DNA of 64,000 nt from an uncultured Granulosicoccaceae bacterium (GCA_938035525.1 CALHOI010000035.1:1-64000), one strand, 5' to 3'; counted from the first letter of the stretch, positions 52,501 to 62,144 are shown. Program-made: numbers and translations. Notes: generated from the sequence alone by a model not told the origin.

Positions 52501-52799
52501 TGACGGCTGCCGATACGGTTATTCACTATGACCCCTGGTGGAATCCGGCAGTTGAAAATCAGGCCAGTGATCGTGCCCACCGAATTGGTCAGACCAAGCC
52601 TGTTTTTATCTACAAGTTAGTGGCCAGCAATACCGTTGAAGAAAAAATCCTGACAATGCAGCAGCACAAACAACAACTGGCAGACCAAACGTTAAATCAA
52701 GCTGAACCACAAGCTTTAAGTGCACTGACTGCAGATGAAATTCTGGCACTTTTTCAGTCCGATGTGATGACTGACTCAGACGACCAATCGGTTGCCTGA
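49503..52799 (+). CDS. SNF2 family helicase with SWIM zinc finger
   Basis: ECSCPVHYTCKHVAAALL (SWIM), ILADDMGLGKTLQTLAHI, VLDESQAIKNP, AHRIGQTKPVFIYKLV. Confidence 0.92.
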   Translation: MNIPPRVINFDDVIELCGSVATSRGRVYKTSGAVKELDWISDGSVLYSTVQGSESEPYQQRTLIAAHRLDGECSCPVHYTCKHVAAALLCWIDKQSTKPSADDQALRAVNRWLQRLVEQGKESSSRSEHHELGEPLLFYQLDSSALTQSKTGITLEILQSRLLKRGGYGKETPYRYHGHYHHPEWVLASDRSILELAVGRHSDFTYRTLTIDGDIGHLLMGKLLGTNRCYWGNDREVPLQLGEAKTLTFDWVDTTEDALQLHIALPGVEHWQLIPADPPWYIDTSTMHAGVLRNVPSSAILGNLISAPNLPQAHAQAVSNYLASRLPDAALPLPVEPNFVRVDVSPEPMLVLHSREDSADIREFYASIRFRYGEYLLPFDGMDAEATLEGKTSDGNPLMLTRDLGAETRFSVEFGKRFTEFESAIQSDPNFFSRADRKPRARDVQSIAQAWHGLLAQRPALEAEGWKVQCREPFNLDFKSVTTIEATLSDSTSTWFDMALQLTHDNQTFDLLPLVIEWLQSDTPDQSILLQAESGQWLEVAPEVFSPVADTLLELFDDPSQGDRFRLPRQRATTLEALEQTWQDSGMNVRWHGAQDIFQLADKLNNFEGIENPVMPDTLNARLRPYQLDGTGWLGFLAEYSFNGILADDMGLGKTLQTLAHILNEITIGRLDKPTLIVSPTSLLGNWSREAARFTPSLRTQVWHGSDRKSQGLQLENLDILITSYALVTRDIDLLSDQNFGFIVLDESQAIKNPGAKVTQALKTLEIPRRLCLTGTPLENHLGELWSQFDFLMPGLFGTRKHFNRYFRNPIETHNNTERAQRLAELIKPFLLRRRKEQVAAELPPKTEIIREVTLEGAQARLYESIRVTMEHRVRQLLADRGLARSHIEMLDALLKLRQTCCHPKLVKLDTARGIEQSAKTELLMSMLHELIAEGKKILLFSQFTEMLALVENELNAANISYAKLTGRTRKRDEVIDSFQHGDVPLFLISLKAGGTGLNLTAADTVIHYDPWWNPAVENQASDRAHRIGQTKPVFIYKLVASNTVEEKILTMQQHKQQLADQTLNQAEPQALSALTADEILALFQSDVMTDSDDQSVA

Positions 52800-52816
52800 G
52801 TTTGATTTAACTGTAG

Positions 52817-54205
52817 TTACCCCTTACTACTACTCGTCTGTGCTTCGTTTGCTTCTCGCTCTCGCGCCTCAAGCTCGGCACGAATAGCCTTGTGCTTGGT
52901 TTCGGTAATGGGATAACCACGCATCATAAATAAAGCAGTCAGTTTAAATGCTATACATGGCAAGCCGTACAATACCGCCAAGCCTTGTATGGCGTTACCG
53001 TCGTTAGCGCCGGTCGCACTAAAGCCAATAACATCGAGTAACGGAAAGGCGATACCAATAGCCAAAGCAAACGATAACTTTGTTGCTGTTCCCCACAGGG
53101 CAAAAAACAATCCCGGTCGCCTGTAACCGGTTTGCAAGGCGTCCCACTCTATTAAATCTGCGTTGATTGCAGCAGGCAGCACTAAATCGGCGCCAGTAGC
53201 AAAGCCTGTCACAATAACAATAAGATAAAAAATGGTTAGCGAGTTTTCATTTAAAAATGGCGTCCAGATAAAAAACGCTGCGGCCAGAAGAATGGCTACC
53301 GTCCAGGTTTGATGCTTACCTATACGCTTCGACAATGCCACCCAGAAAGGCACCGAGATAGCTGAACACACAAAATACAAAAACAACATACGCCCTACTG
53401 CATCGGCGGCCCCTATAACGTGGGTAACAAATAAGATAAACAAACTGGCGGGAATAGCATTGCCCACAGCATTGAGAAAAAAGCTGCCCAGCAGTTGACG
53501 AAACGGGGTTGGTTTGCTGACAACTTGCCAGGCGGCACGCACAGTATTGCCCGGCAATTCTGTGTCTTTGTTATCCGGCACCAGCATCGCGGCTAATGCG
53601 GTGGCAACTAGTAAGGTTGCAATAACCAACCACGTTACCCCTGCCAACGTTCGACCCAGCTCTGCTGAATCTGAACCAGAGAGCACAACGGCAAACAGCA
53701 AGGCTGCCAGAGAACCAGTCAACCCAAACGCCACTCTGATTCCGGCAATAGAGCTACGCTCATTGTAGTCTGAACTTAGCTCGGCTCCCCAGGCTCCCAT
53801 CGGCACGATAGACAAAGTCCCGGCAATGTATATTGCGATAGTCCAAAGCAACAAATAAGTGGTAGTAACCTGCTCTGGTGGATTGAATAAAAAATAAGTG
53901 GACACAGCAATTAACGGCGCTGCCAGAACCACAAACAATTTGCGCCGACGCCACGCGGTGGGCGTGCGATCAGACAAATAGCCAACAATAGGGTCGGTAA
54001 TGGTGTCGCACAACCTTGCAATGAGCAGCACAACGCCAATGCTGGTTAGGCTTAATCCTGTCGATTCAGCATAAAAGGTTGGCACAAACACTTGCAACGC
54101 AATAAAGGCTGCAGCTAGCGGAAATGCCAAACTGCCGTAAGCTGCAACTATAGTGCGCGATGGCGAGCGCGCTTTGTCTGACGATGGACTGTGTTGCATA
54201 ACCAA
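52817..54205 (-). CDS. MFS transporter, GPH (glycoside-pentoside-hexuronide) type
   Basis: 462 aa, 12 TM pattern, DTITDPIVGYLSDRTPTAWRRRKLFVV. Confidence 0.88.
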   Translation of the reverse strand: MVMQHSPSSDKARSPSRTIVAAYGSLAFPLAAAFIALQVFVPTFYAESTGLSLTSIGVVLLIARLCDTITDPIVGYLSDRTPTAWRRRKLFVVLAAPLIAVSTYFLFNPPEQVTTTYLLLWTIAIYIAGTLSIVPMGAWGAELSSDYNERSSIAGIRVAFGLTGSLAALLFAVVLSGSDSAELGRTLAGVTWLVIATLLVATALAAMLVPDNKDTELPGNTVRAAWQVVSKPTPFRQLLGSFFLNAVGNAIPASLFILFVTHVIGAADAVGRMLFLYFVCSAISVPFWVALSKRIGKHQTWTVAILLAAAFFIWTPFLNENSLTIFYLIVIVTGFATGADLVLPAAINADLIEWDALQTGYRRPGLFFALWGTATKLSFALAIGIAFPLLDVIGFSATGANDGNAIQGLAVLYGLPCIAFKLTALFMMRGYPITETKHKAIRAELEAREREANEAQTSSSKG

Positions 54206-54290
54206 CTTGTTGCCTTAAAAGCAGAACATCAAAAAAATGCATTACCAAACAAAGTAACTGCATCAAAAAAACGAGTCAAAATAAAACGCG

Positions 54291-55262
54291 TCAAAATAAA
54301 TTGGTTAGCGCTATACCTATACCAAGTCGCTGTTGAAAGCGATCATAGTCAATCAATGAATCGCCATAGCCATTGAAGTAATGGACCATGCCACGAAACT
54401 TTCCTGACAATGGAAACGTAATTGTTGTATCGACAGCGCCTTTACCGGTAGCCGGATTGCCTCGAATCAGGCTCGATAGCTCCATAACATCGTTTTTCCA
54501 CGCAAGTGTTAATTGCGCATTACCATAAAAGTCCAGGATATCCGGATTATCATCACCTTCAGCATCTTGCGCATCGCGCTTGGCTTGTTCCGGTATTCGA
54601 TACCATGGCCTTAAAGTGGCTACGAACGAACCTCTTCCATAGATCAGTTCCGCATACACACGGTTCCAGCTTCGTGATAAACCCTGCAATTGGCCGTTGG
54701 ATTGATGCTCCAAACCAAGCAAGAGTGCGGTCTTGCCGCCAAAAGGTCCCCACAGCAGCGGCGTTAAATAAAAAACTTCAGGTTGGTAATTGGTTTCGCG
54801 AAACGGACTGGACAAAGGGGCATTGTAAAGCTGCCACCAGGATTCAATGGTAATGCCAAAAAACAAAGCATCTCCGTCAAACAGCATATCCCTTTGATTG
54901 ACCTGCGACTTCAAGCTGATTTGAAAATTAACTTCATAAGGTTTGTAGCTTAAATCGTCAGGCGCATCCTGCTGCGCCAACGCATTTCTATTTACATTGG
55001 AGGTGTAGCTAACTGGCAAGATAAAATTATGTTTATGGGCCGTGATGACGTAGGGGTTAAACGCATCTTCACGCTCCGCGTCTACCCGTTCGGCAACCAC
55101 GTCTTCGCCAGGGCCTTCCGTCTGCGCGCCTGAATGTGGGTGAGCCCAAACAGGGCCGACACACACAGAACAAATTAAAATAAACAGGGCAAACAGACAA
55201 AGCGGGCACGGTTTGCCACGCGTAGATGCGTAAGATCGATTTATCACAAGGTATAAAAACAA
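54291..55262 (-). CDS. pldA: outer membrane phospholipase A (OMPLA-like)
   Basis: LGLEHQSNGQLQGLSRSWNRVYAELIY (OMPLA His-Ser catalytic block), beta-barrel C-terminus ending in F. Confidence 0.85.
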   Translation of the reverse strand: MFLYLVINRSYASTRGKPCPLCLFALFILICSVCVGPVWAHPHSGAQTEGPGEDVVAERVDAEREDAFNPYVITAHKHNFILPVSYTSNVNRNALAQQDAPDDLSYKPYEVNFQISLKSQVNQRDMLFDGDALFFGITIESWWQLYNAPLSSPFRETNYQPEVFYLTPLLWGPFGGKTALLLGLEHQSNGQLQGLSRSWNRVYAELIYGRGSFVATLRPWYRIPEQAKRDAQDAEGDDNPDILDFYGNAQLTLAWKNDVMELSSLIRGNPATGKGAVDTTITFPLSGKFRGMVHYFNGYGDSLIDYDRFQQRLGIGIALTNLF

Positions 55263-55384
55263 GTAAAGGAAGGGATTAAGTGTAAGGCATGGTGCCGGCC
55301 CTGCACAACAAGACTCGGCACTGGTTAGTGGTGACGTTGGCAGTGGACGCTAGCACTGGAAGCTAAAGTCCATTTTAAAGTTTT

Positions 55385-56650
55385 TTAGCCGCCACCAAAC
55401 GGCAGTAGTTGTACCAGACCAAATGCAGACGGATATAACCAGGCAATGTCAGTATTCTCATTGGTGTCACCTGGCACACGACCTCTTCCGGCCCAAGCCC
55501 ATTTGATGTCACGTCTGCCACCATCATCGTCGACATTAATCTGGATTTCAAAACCAAATGTTTTACCTACCGGAATCTGTGCGGCAAGCATATCGATGCG
55601 TATTTCCCAGGTTGAACGCTGACCAAAACAAATGCACGTGGCAAACTCGATGACGTCACTGTCCATGACATCAAATACGACATCTTCCTGAACACTACTA
55701 CCACGCAAAATTCGCCTGACCTCAGCATCCAGGCCGCTGTTGTTGTCGGCAAATTGGCCATTGATGTTTGAAGCCAGAGGGATAATGATGTGCAGGTCAT
55801 CCACCTCATCGTAACCGGTAGAGTCCGCGCTTAAATTGCCATCGATAAAAATTTCCAGTGAGTCGTCTTCCCAAAACTCAAAACCAGAATCTATTGCTGG
55901 AGGACTATCAACGGTAGTGGTTCGCCCCAGTACAAAGATCGACAAGTATCTGGCATTGTGCATCGCACCCCAGGCGTAATTGACGCTATCGCTCGCATTG
56001 CCACCCACCTCATCAACAATAAGAGAATCGACTAATAGATCGAGGTCATCAACATCCTGAAACTGCCCGAATCCCCAAATATTACTGTCAAAGGCACCAT
56101 CAATAATGGGAGCTCGATCGACGGCGGCAATTTTGACCCTGGGAGCAACATCATCTGTTCCAGGGTCCATAGGATCAAATGGATCGCTGTCCTGCCGGCG
56201 CTCATTCAAATTGCTGATTAAATCTTTATCGGCATCAAAGACGTCACCTTCGGTTTCGTATCGATCAGCGGTGACATTAAATTCCACTGGTGCGTTCACG
56301 TTTGTCGCGACTTCATTGAATCGTGCCAGCAACAAATTGGTGTTATTTGGCATGACCTCGTTCCACTCCACGGCCAAACTGGCAGTGTCGCTTTGTGCAA
56401 CCTCGCCTGTTCCAACCCAGCTATCACCGTTTTTGGCCATGGTCATAGCCGTTCCGTTTAGAGTTACGGTGAGCCGCAGATCATCTGGATTGATTGCGCG
56501 TGTGTTCAGAAACGCAGGCGCCGCCATAGACACCTTGGTGCTACCCGATGAGTTAACATCAATGGTTGCGGTGTTTTCGCTGCAGGCACCAAGAGCAGAC
56601 GCTACCAATACAACGGCTGAAAGCCGCAGACAATAGTTTGGATTTATCAT
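55385..56650 (-). CDS. lipoprotein with CBM9-like domain
   Basis: LVASALGACSEN lipobox, APIIDGAFDSNIWGFGQFQDVDD, DSLEIFIDGN, and the terminal GFEIQINVDDDGGRRDIKWAW. Confidence 0.75.
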   Translation of the reverse strand: MINPNYCLRLSAVVLVASALGACSENTATIDVNSSGSTKVSMAAPAFLNTRAINPDDLRLTVTLNGTAMTMAKNGDSWVGTGEVAQSDTASLAVEWNEVMPNNTNLLLARFNEVATNVNAPVEFNVTADRYETEGDVFDADKDLISNLNERRQDSDPFDPMDPGTDDVAPRVKIAAVDRAPIIDGAFDSNIWGFGQFQDVDDLDLLVDSLIVDEVGGNASDSVNYAWGAMHNARYLSIFVLGRTTTVDSPPAIDSGFEFWEDDSLEIFIDGNLSADSTGYDEVDDLHIIIPLASNINGQFADNNSGLDAEVRRILRGSSVQEDVVFDVMDSDVIEFATCICFGQRSTWEIRIDMLAAQIPVGKTFGFEIQINVDDDGGRRDIKWAWAGRGRVPGDTNENTDIAWLYPSAFGLVQLLPFGGG

Positions 56651-56735
56651 TTCAAGGTTGCTCCACTAACGAATGCGCAAATTATCCTGCGCGACTTATC
56701 CTGCTCAAATTTACCTGTTCGACTAATCAACTTAA

Positions 56736-57389
56736 TCAGGGCTGCCCGACTATGATCGTGACAGGGCATGCGCCATCAGCACAAGCCGGGGTAGTCGACC
56801 CTCCGCCGCCAGAAGACGACGCAAGTGAGTTGGCTACCAGCCCAAGCACAACAATCCCTACCGTGACATACGCTGCTGTTCTAACAATGTTTCGTTTGGG
56901 CTCTTCTTTCACTGGTACAACCAGCGGTGGGGTAGCCGCTGCTTCTTTGACAGTGATTTCGCGAACCAAAGGATTAAAAGCATAGCCACGCACGGTCCTG
57001 TTACCGGCTTTATCTCTGGCCTGGATGTAGTACTCAATGTTGCGATCACTTGTCGCGTCTGTCGGAACGTGCGCAATATAAGTGGAGGAATACGACACTC
57101 GCTTCATTAAAACATTGCTGTATGTCGGGTCTTTGGCAAACCGGTAAAACAGACTGACGCTATCAAGCTCATTGTCATCCACCACAGTGGCAAAAAAAGA
57201 CTGACGTATGCCCGCTTCAACCGCGCTGACTATTTCATGTTCAATCAATGGCGGCTCTACATCGATAACACCGCCTTGAGCATAAGCTGCGGACATGCCA
57301 AGCATGACTTGCGCAACGGCAAACCAACAGGCAAACCCAACCTTTAAAAGCTTATTGACCAAAGACACGAAGGTCCTCCAAAGTAACAA
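56736..57389 (-). CDS. secreted/membrane protein of unknown function with Ig/FN3-like region
   Basis: Signal peptide, VVDDNELDSVSLFYRF...IEYYIQARDKAGNRTVRGY, C-terminal TM helix and Gly/Ser-rich tail. Confidence 0.6.
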   Translation of the reverse strand: MLLWRTFVSLVNKLLKVGFACWFAVAQVMLGMSAAYAQGGVIDVEPPLIEHEIVSAVEAGIRQSFFATVVDDNELDSVSLFYRFAKDPTYSNVLMKRVSYSSTYIAHVPTDATSDRNIEYYIQARDKAGNRTVRGYAFNPLVREITVKEAAATPPLVVPVKEEPKRNIVRTAAYVTVGIVVLGLVANSLASSSGGGGSTTPACADGACPVTIIVGQP

Positions 57390-57731
57390 CGCTTGCTAAC
57401 ACTGACCTGTAGTTGGCGATTCTGACTAAAAAAACGCCAGCTTCCAAGTAAAAAGAGCGAGCTGGTAATAATACCGACAGCAACTGGCTCTCGTTCTCGT
57501 TAGCAAAATAGCCATTCGGCTGGGGCTTGACTGGGCCCTGCCACAGACCGCCATGTTACGCGAAGTGCACTCTAACAGGGCTTACTGTACCTCTACCGTG
57601 TGATATACAGCATATTTGCCTGCCTTGGGTTTTCCAGAATTGACGATAGTTTGCCAATCGGGCTGCGTTCCATAGGGCTGAGATCGCGGAATGTTACACT
57701 TCCCTCAGAATCTGAACAGAGTGCCCGTTTT

Positions 57732-58349
57732 GTGAATCGGTACAAACGCTATTTACCCATCGTCGCCTTCGTTCTTGTGTCTCTGGGCGTTGGTTTGGAA
57801 AAATTCGGTATAGATCTCGAGGCTTTGTCTCGTGGGGACTTTGACCGAGTTTTTAGTGGTGAGTCTAACAACCGGTCAAACAGTGGCGGTAATGCGGCTC
57901 TGTCAAAAAATGACCACTCCGGTTCAAAACAGGCTCATCCGAGCACCCCTAAATGGTCATCAACCAACCCTGAAATTAACCTTTGGCATATATTTGAAGG
58001 TGAAATTAACAGCAGGGACAAGCCAACCGGGTATCACTCCAGGCCCGGCGGCAAAGACCCAGCCAATGCCAGGGTGGTATCGCTAAGGGACAAACCAAAT
58101 GCATTGGGTGTCTATACAGCCAGCATCGAAGTGCGAGACGGTAACAACTGGAAGCAAAAAACGTCTTCATTTTTTCCTGACAACCTGTCCCGACAGGAAG
58201 TCATCGACATTATCGTGCATGCGTTCAAGAACCAGCAAAGCAATGACGGTGGTAAATGGCGGGGGCCATCGGGGCTTGGATTCACCGTTGAAGGCTGGAC
58301 CACCAGACAAGGCGGTATCAACACGGCATACCCTATTTATCAACGCTAG
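57732..58349 (+). CDS. membrane-anchored EndoU-like nuclease
   Basis: ORF 57600..58349. GTG at 57732 gives VNRYKRYLPIVAFVLVSLGV (N-in TM). C-terminal LWHIFEGEI...TGYHSRPGG...NALGVYTASIEV...KQKTSSFFPDNLSRQEVIDII...FTVEGW...NTAYPIY matches the bacterial EndoU pattern (two His plus Lys). Start uncertain. Confidence 0.7.
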   Translation: MNRYKRYLPIVAFVLVSLGVGLEKFGIDLEALSRGDFDRVFSGESNNRSNSGGNAALSKNDHSGSKQAHPSTPKWSSTNPEINLWHIFEGEINSRDKPTGYHSRPGGKDPANARVVSLRDKPNALGVYTASIEVRDGNNWKQKTSSFFPDNLSRQEVIDIIVHAFKNQQSNDGGKWRGPSGLGFTVEGWTTRQGGINTAYPIYQR

Positions 58350-58434
58350 CCCAGCAACCGTCATTTAATTGACATACAAGCTCCCTGGAAACGCGCTGCT
58401 TAGGCATGGATGTCGCTTTGTTTGAGTAATCGAC

Positions 58435-60276
58435 TTGACTCATATCGAAGCGGCGAACTCGGTGCTCAACCCTTTTTCAGTCTCATTGTATTTGGCCAAT
58501 CTGCGCGCACACCTTAATGCGTCCGGCTTGCGCCTTCGCCTCGTGCTGGTGTGCGGGGTGTTGCTTACCCAACCTATTGCATCCCACGCGCAGGAAATAC
58601 AAGAAGAAACTGATAGCGGCGCTCAAACAACAGACCAAACAAGCCAGACCAAGGCAGACGCCAGGTTGCGACAACTGGCCTACATACAGGGCGTGCTTGA
58701 CGGCAAGCTGACCGAGCGCAGAAATATCGGTAACCAGATAGCCGAAGCGAACGAACAAGACAGAGCTGATTTGAGGCGCATGGCAAACTCGCTAACCGCT
58801 GAGATCACTCAACTTCGCAGCACGCTGGAAACCATTGCTACCGGCGGCGTTGATCGAAAGCTATTTGAAGTTGAACCAGAAGCGGAAAAAAAAGACTGGC
58901 GAGAAGATGTATCACTTATTGCTCAACCTGTACTGGATAGTTTGAAGGAAATTACCGAGAAACCGCGACGAATAAAAGAGCTCAATGAACTCATAGAATT
59001 AAAGACACTTGAGGCTCAAACCAGCGAAGCTGCGCTGCAAAGTCTTTCCGGCAACCAATCTACCGATGAAAATTCTGCGCTTTCTCGATCTATTGAATCA
59101 CTGACCAGCAAATGGACCAAACGACGTGAGGACGCGCAAAACGCTATTACAGTTGCGCAAATTCAGTTAAAGGGATTAGAAGGCGATCAACCGATATCCA
59201 AAACCATTTATGAAGCTCTGATCAGCTTTGCAAAAGGTCGCGGGCTGACAATTGTATTGGCGATACTGGCCGCATGGCTTGTGTGGATTAGCGTGCGAGT
59301 TTTACTCAACGCCTATAGGCGCACGCTGGTAGACAAAAAACGGGCCGATAGCCGCACCCGATATAGGGTTGCCAAATACAGCGTACAGGCATTGACGTTT
59401 TCATTGATTTTAATTGCTGTATTTATTGTATTTTACGAACGTCACGATGTGCTGTTATTGGGTTTACTGATCTTGCTTATCGTTGGTTTTGTCCTTAACG
59501 CTAAGCAGTTGCTGCCACGCTATTTAAAAGAGGCAAGGCTGTTACTCAATCTTGGCGCCATGCGCGAGGGTGAAAGAGTCATATTAAACGGCATTCCATT
59601 TCGCGTTAATTCAATCAATATGTACACTACGTTCACGAATCCTGAACTCAGTGGCATGCTACGAATACCCCTGGCGGAGCTCACCAAAACAACATCTCGT
59701 CCCAGTGTTGAGGAAAGTTGGTTTCCAAGTTCTAAAGGCGATGTTGTGCTTACTGCCGAGGGCGAGCTACTGGAAGTACTCAGTCAGAACCCCGATACGG
59801 TAGAGCTGAGAAAAAGAGGCGGAGAATTACTAACACTGCCTACTACGCAATTTTACGGGAAGTCGATGACCAACCTGACACGCCTTGGTACCTTTGGCGT
59901 TAGCAGTACATTTGGTGTTGACTACAACCATCAACACATTGCAGCCACAGTGATTCCCGATACGCTACAAAAACAGGTTCAAGCCGCTTTCGAATCCAGC
60001 AACCTTTCAAATGCTTTGGTCGAGGTCAGAGTGGAACTGGCCGAGGCTGGAAGCTCGTCCATTAACTATTGGATTTTCGTGACAATGAAAAGCGACGTTG
60101 CATTTTCATACTTCAGGGTGCTTCGGGTTATACAAAGTGCTTGTATTCATACCTGCACGACACAAGGCTGGAGCATTCCCTTTCCGCACATGTCTCTGGT
60201 GCAAAAGCCGGTTGCTGCCAACGACGCAGTGACAATGATGGACCAGGCCCCACACGATGGGGCTGCATCTGCTTAG
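58435..60276 (+). CDS. MscS-like mechanosensitive channel family protein with N-terminal coiled coil
   Basis: Signal peptide, long periplasmic coiled coil, TM helices around KGRGLTIVLAILAAWLVWISVRVLL, MscS beta-domain-like LNLGAMREGERVILNGIPFRVNSINMYTTFTNPE. Start uncertain. Confidence 0.7.
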   Translation: MTHIEAANSVLNPFSVSLYLANLRAHLNASGLRLRLVLVCGVLLTQPIASHAQEIQEETDSGAQTTDQTSQTKADARLRQLAYIQGVLDGKLTERRNIGNQIAEANEQDRADLRRMANSLTAEITQLRSTLETIATGGVDRKLFEVEPEAEKKDWREDVSLIAQPVLDSLKEITEKPRRIKELNELIELKTLEAQTSEAALQSLSGNQSTDENSALSRSIESLTSKWTKRREDAQNAITVAQIQLKGLEGDQPISKTIYEALISFAKGRGLTIVLAILAAWLVWISVRVLLNAYRRTLVDKKRADSRTRYRVAKYSVQALTFSLILIAVFIVFYERHDVLLLGLLILLIVGFVLNAKQLLPRYLKEARLLLNLGAMREGERVILNGIPFRVNSINMYTTFTNPELSGMLRIPLAELTKTTSRPSVEESWFPSSKGDVVLTAEGELLEVLSQNPDTVELRKRGGELLTLPTTQFYGKSMTNLTRLGTFGVSSTFGVDYNHQHIAATVIPDTLQKQVQAAFESSNLSNALVEVRVELAEAGSSSINYWIFVTMKSDVAFSYFRVLRVIQSACIHTCTTQGWSIPFPHMSLVQKPVAANDAVTMMDQAPHDGAASA

Positions 60277-60392
60277 GCCACATCTGGCCCTCTGAGTTGG
60301 GCAATTCATTGGTTTGTAGGACGTGCTAAACGCAGAATCACCACTAAACTCCTGAGACAGTCCTTTCGAATCTAGCCTGCAGGGCAGATTGC

Positions 60393-60431
60393 TTGCACCT
60401 CATTTATATTTGGGTTATTATTCCCAAACAT
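60393..60431 (+). promoter_or_regulatory. sigma70-like promoter with overlapping 9-bp inverted repeat (copy B)
   Basis: TTGCAC (60393-60398), 17-bp spacer, TATTAT (60416-60421). ATATTTGGG (60406-60414) / CCCAAACAT (60423-60431). Confidence 0.75.
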
Positions 60432-60464
60432 GAACCAACCTCGCATTCAACGTCAGGAGACAAT

Positions 60465-62105
60465 ATGAAACTCGCAACCAAACTCAGCACGCTACTCGTG
60501 CTCGCTGGTGCTCTTTTCCACATGGCACCGGCCAGCGCCTGCGGTGGATTGTTTTGTCAAAATATCCCAGTGGACCAAGCCGGTGAGCAAATTCTTTTCC
60601 ATCAGGACGGCGACTCAATCACGGCCATGGTCCGCATACTTTACGAAGGCAATGCTGAAGATTTCAGCTGGGTCGTACCGGTACCGAATACACCCGAGCT
60701 CAGCACCGGAGCAGACACCTTTTTTGATGAGCTTGATGTGATGACTCGACCCGTCTTCGCCTTGCAAAGGACAGGAAACGGAGAGTGCCGTTCAGACTTT
60801 GGCACCACTGGCGGTACTGATGGAGGCGTTAACTTAGGAGTCGCTGAATCAGACTCTGACGGCGGCGTTAACATCGAGCAGGAACTCTCTGTTGGGCCGT
60901 TCGAGATTCAGGTTGTCAGCAGTGATAACCCAGACGACATGGCTAACTGGTTAACCGAAAACGATTACGACTTGTCTGATCGTGGTCGCGATCTTATAGC
61001 GCCTTATGTTGAAATGGGGATGAAATTTGTCGCACTGAAACTTCGCAGTGGCCAATCAACCGGCAGCATACAACCACTGGTTATGAAGTATCAAAGCAGC
61101 AAGCCTATGGTGCCTATCAAACTCACAGCGGTAGCAGCTCAAGACGATATGGGCGTTCTGGTTTGGCTGGTGTCCGATGCGCGCGGTGTGCCCGATAACT
61201 ATTTGCATGTCATACCAAATTACACTCAACTCAATTGGTACACAGGGACGAACAACGCTTACGGTAGTTATCAGACACTGATAACAGATGCTATGGACGA
61301 AGCTGGAGGCCAGGGATTTGCAACCGATTTTGCCGGTATCATTGATGAATCGATCACTGGCTTTATAACCAATGCCGATTCATTAGATGCTGAGCTGGCT
61401 ATGCTTGACGGATTACAAAGCGATGCAGAATTTCTGGCTTCTTTGTATTCAGGCAATCGTAGCGACGCACTAAGAGCCCTGTACTCATCTTATCTTCCAT
61501 TGCCCAGCGGCCAGGATGAGAATGTTTATTTTAATTCGATGGCGTTACAAGCTGTGTTCACGACAGAGGAACTTGCGCAAGCACGAGTTGATCTACGCCA
61601 GGCATTCATTGATGTTGAAATTGAACCGCTCAGAGTCAGCAATTCACTACTCAATGACGGACGTTATTTAACCCGACTCTATACAACTTTATCGGCAGAT
61701 GAAATGACTCTGGATCCTAGTTTTGAATTTAACCCTGATATGGAAACACAAGCACGAGTAAGAGAGGCAACGCTTGACGTCAATTGCGTTAACGACGAAA
61801 CGCTTTGGTCGCTAACGCTTGGCCCCGGTACAGGTCGCGATGGTGAAACTGTTATTCAGGCAAGGGAGTCAACACCCCAATCTATTCCTGAAGCGGCACT
61901 AACACAACGATCCGTTTTTTCAGCAGCGGTTACATCGGGTGATGCTATGCCAGATGTGAAGATAGCTAACAGCTTTGATCTGCTCAACGTCGGCATTGCT
62001 GGTGAAGAACCCAAAGACAGAAAGTTTCTGGGCGCTGTATCTTATTGGTTAGGATGCGTAGTTCTACTGTGCATATTCGTGCGACGTAGACAAACCCAAT
62101 TGTAA
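60465..62105 (+). CDS. DUF2330-like secreted protein with C-terminal TM anchor
   Basis: Start MKLATKLSTLL with SD CAGGAGA. Signal peptide, ACGGLFCQN...AGEQILFHQDGDSITAMVRILYEGNAEDFSWVVPVPNTPEL, C-terminal TM plus RRRQTQL. Confidence 0.82.
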   Translation: MKLATKLSTLLVLAGALFHMAPASACGGLFCQNIPVDQAGEQILFHQDGDSITAMVRILYEGNAEDFSWVVPVPNTPELSTGADTFFDELDVMTRPVFALQRTGNGECRSDFGTTGGTDGGVNLGVAESDSDGGVNIEQELSVGPFEIQVVSSDNPDDMANWLTENDYDLSDRGRDLIAPYVEMGMKFVALKLRSGQSTGSIQPLVMKYQSSKPMVPIKLTAVAAQDDMGVLVWLVSDARGVPDNYLHVIPNYTQLNWYTGTNNAYGSYQTLITDAMDEAGGQGFATDFAGIIDESITGFITNADSLDAELAMLDGLQSDAEFLASLYSGNRSDALRALYSSYLPLPSGQDENVYFNSMALQAVFTTEELAQARVDLRQAFIDVEIEPLRVSNSLLNDGRYLTRLYTTLSADEMTLDPSFEFNPDMETQARVREATLDVNCVNDETLWSLTLGPGTGRDGETVIQARESTPQSIPEAALTQRSVFSAAVTSGDAMPDVKIANSFDLLNVGIAGEEPKDRKFLGAVSYWLGCVVLLCIFVRRRQTQL

Positions 62106-62116
62106 ACAAGATAAAA

Positions 62117-62144
62117 CTAGCCTCTCGGTATATTGAGAGGCTAG
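62117..62144 (+). terminator. hairpin downstream of DUF2330 gene
   Basis: CTAGCCTCTC-ggtatatt-GAGAGGCTAG, perfect 10-bp stem, no clear T tract. Confidence 0.5.

Noticed and set aside
54230-54300. gtcaaaataaa direct repeats between the MFS gene and pldA as a mobile element end
   Set aside because: Short, AT-rich and without inverted ends or a transposase; low-complexity spacer is the simpler reading.
57732-58434. EndoU gene as a CDI/polymorphic toxin-immunity cassette
   Set aside because: No upstream two-partner scaffold, no pretoxin motif and no small immunity ORF; the N-terminal TM anchor argues for another role.
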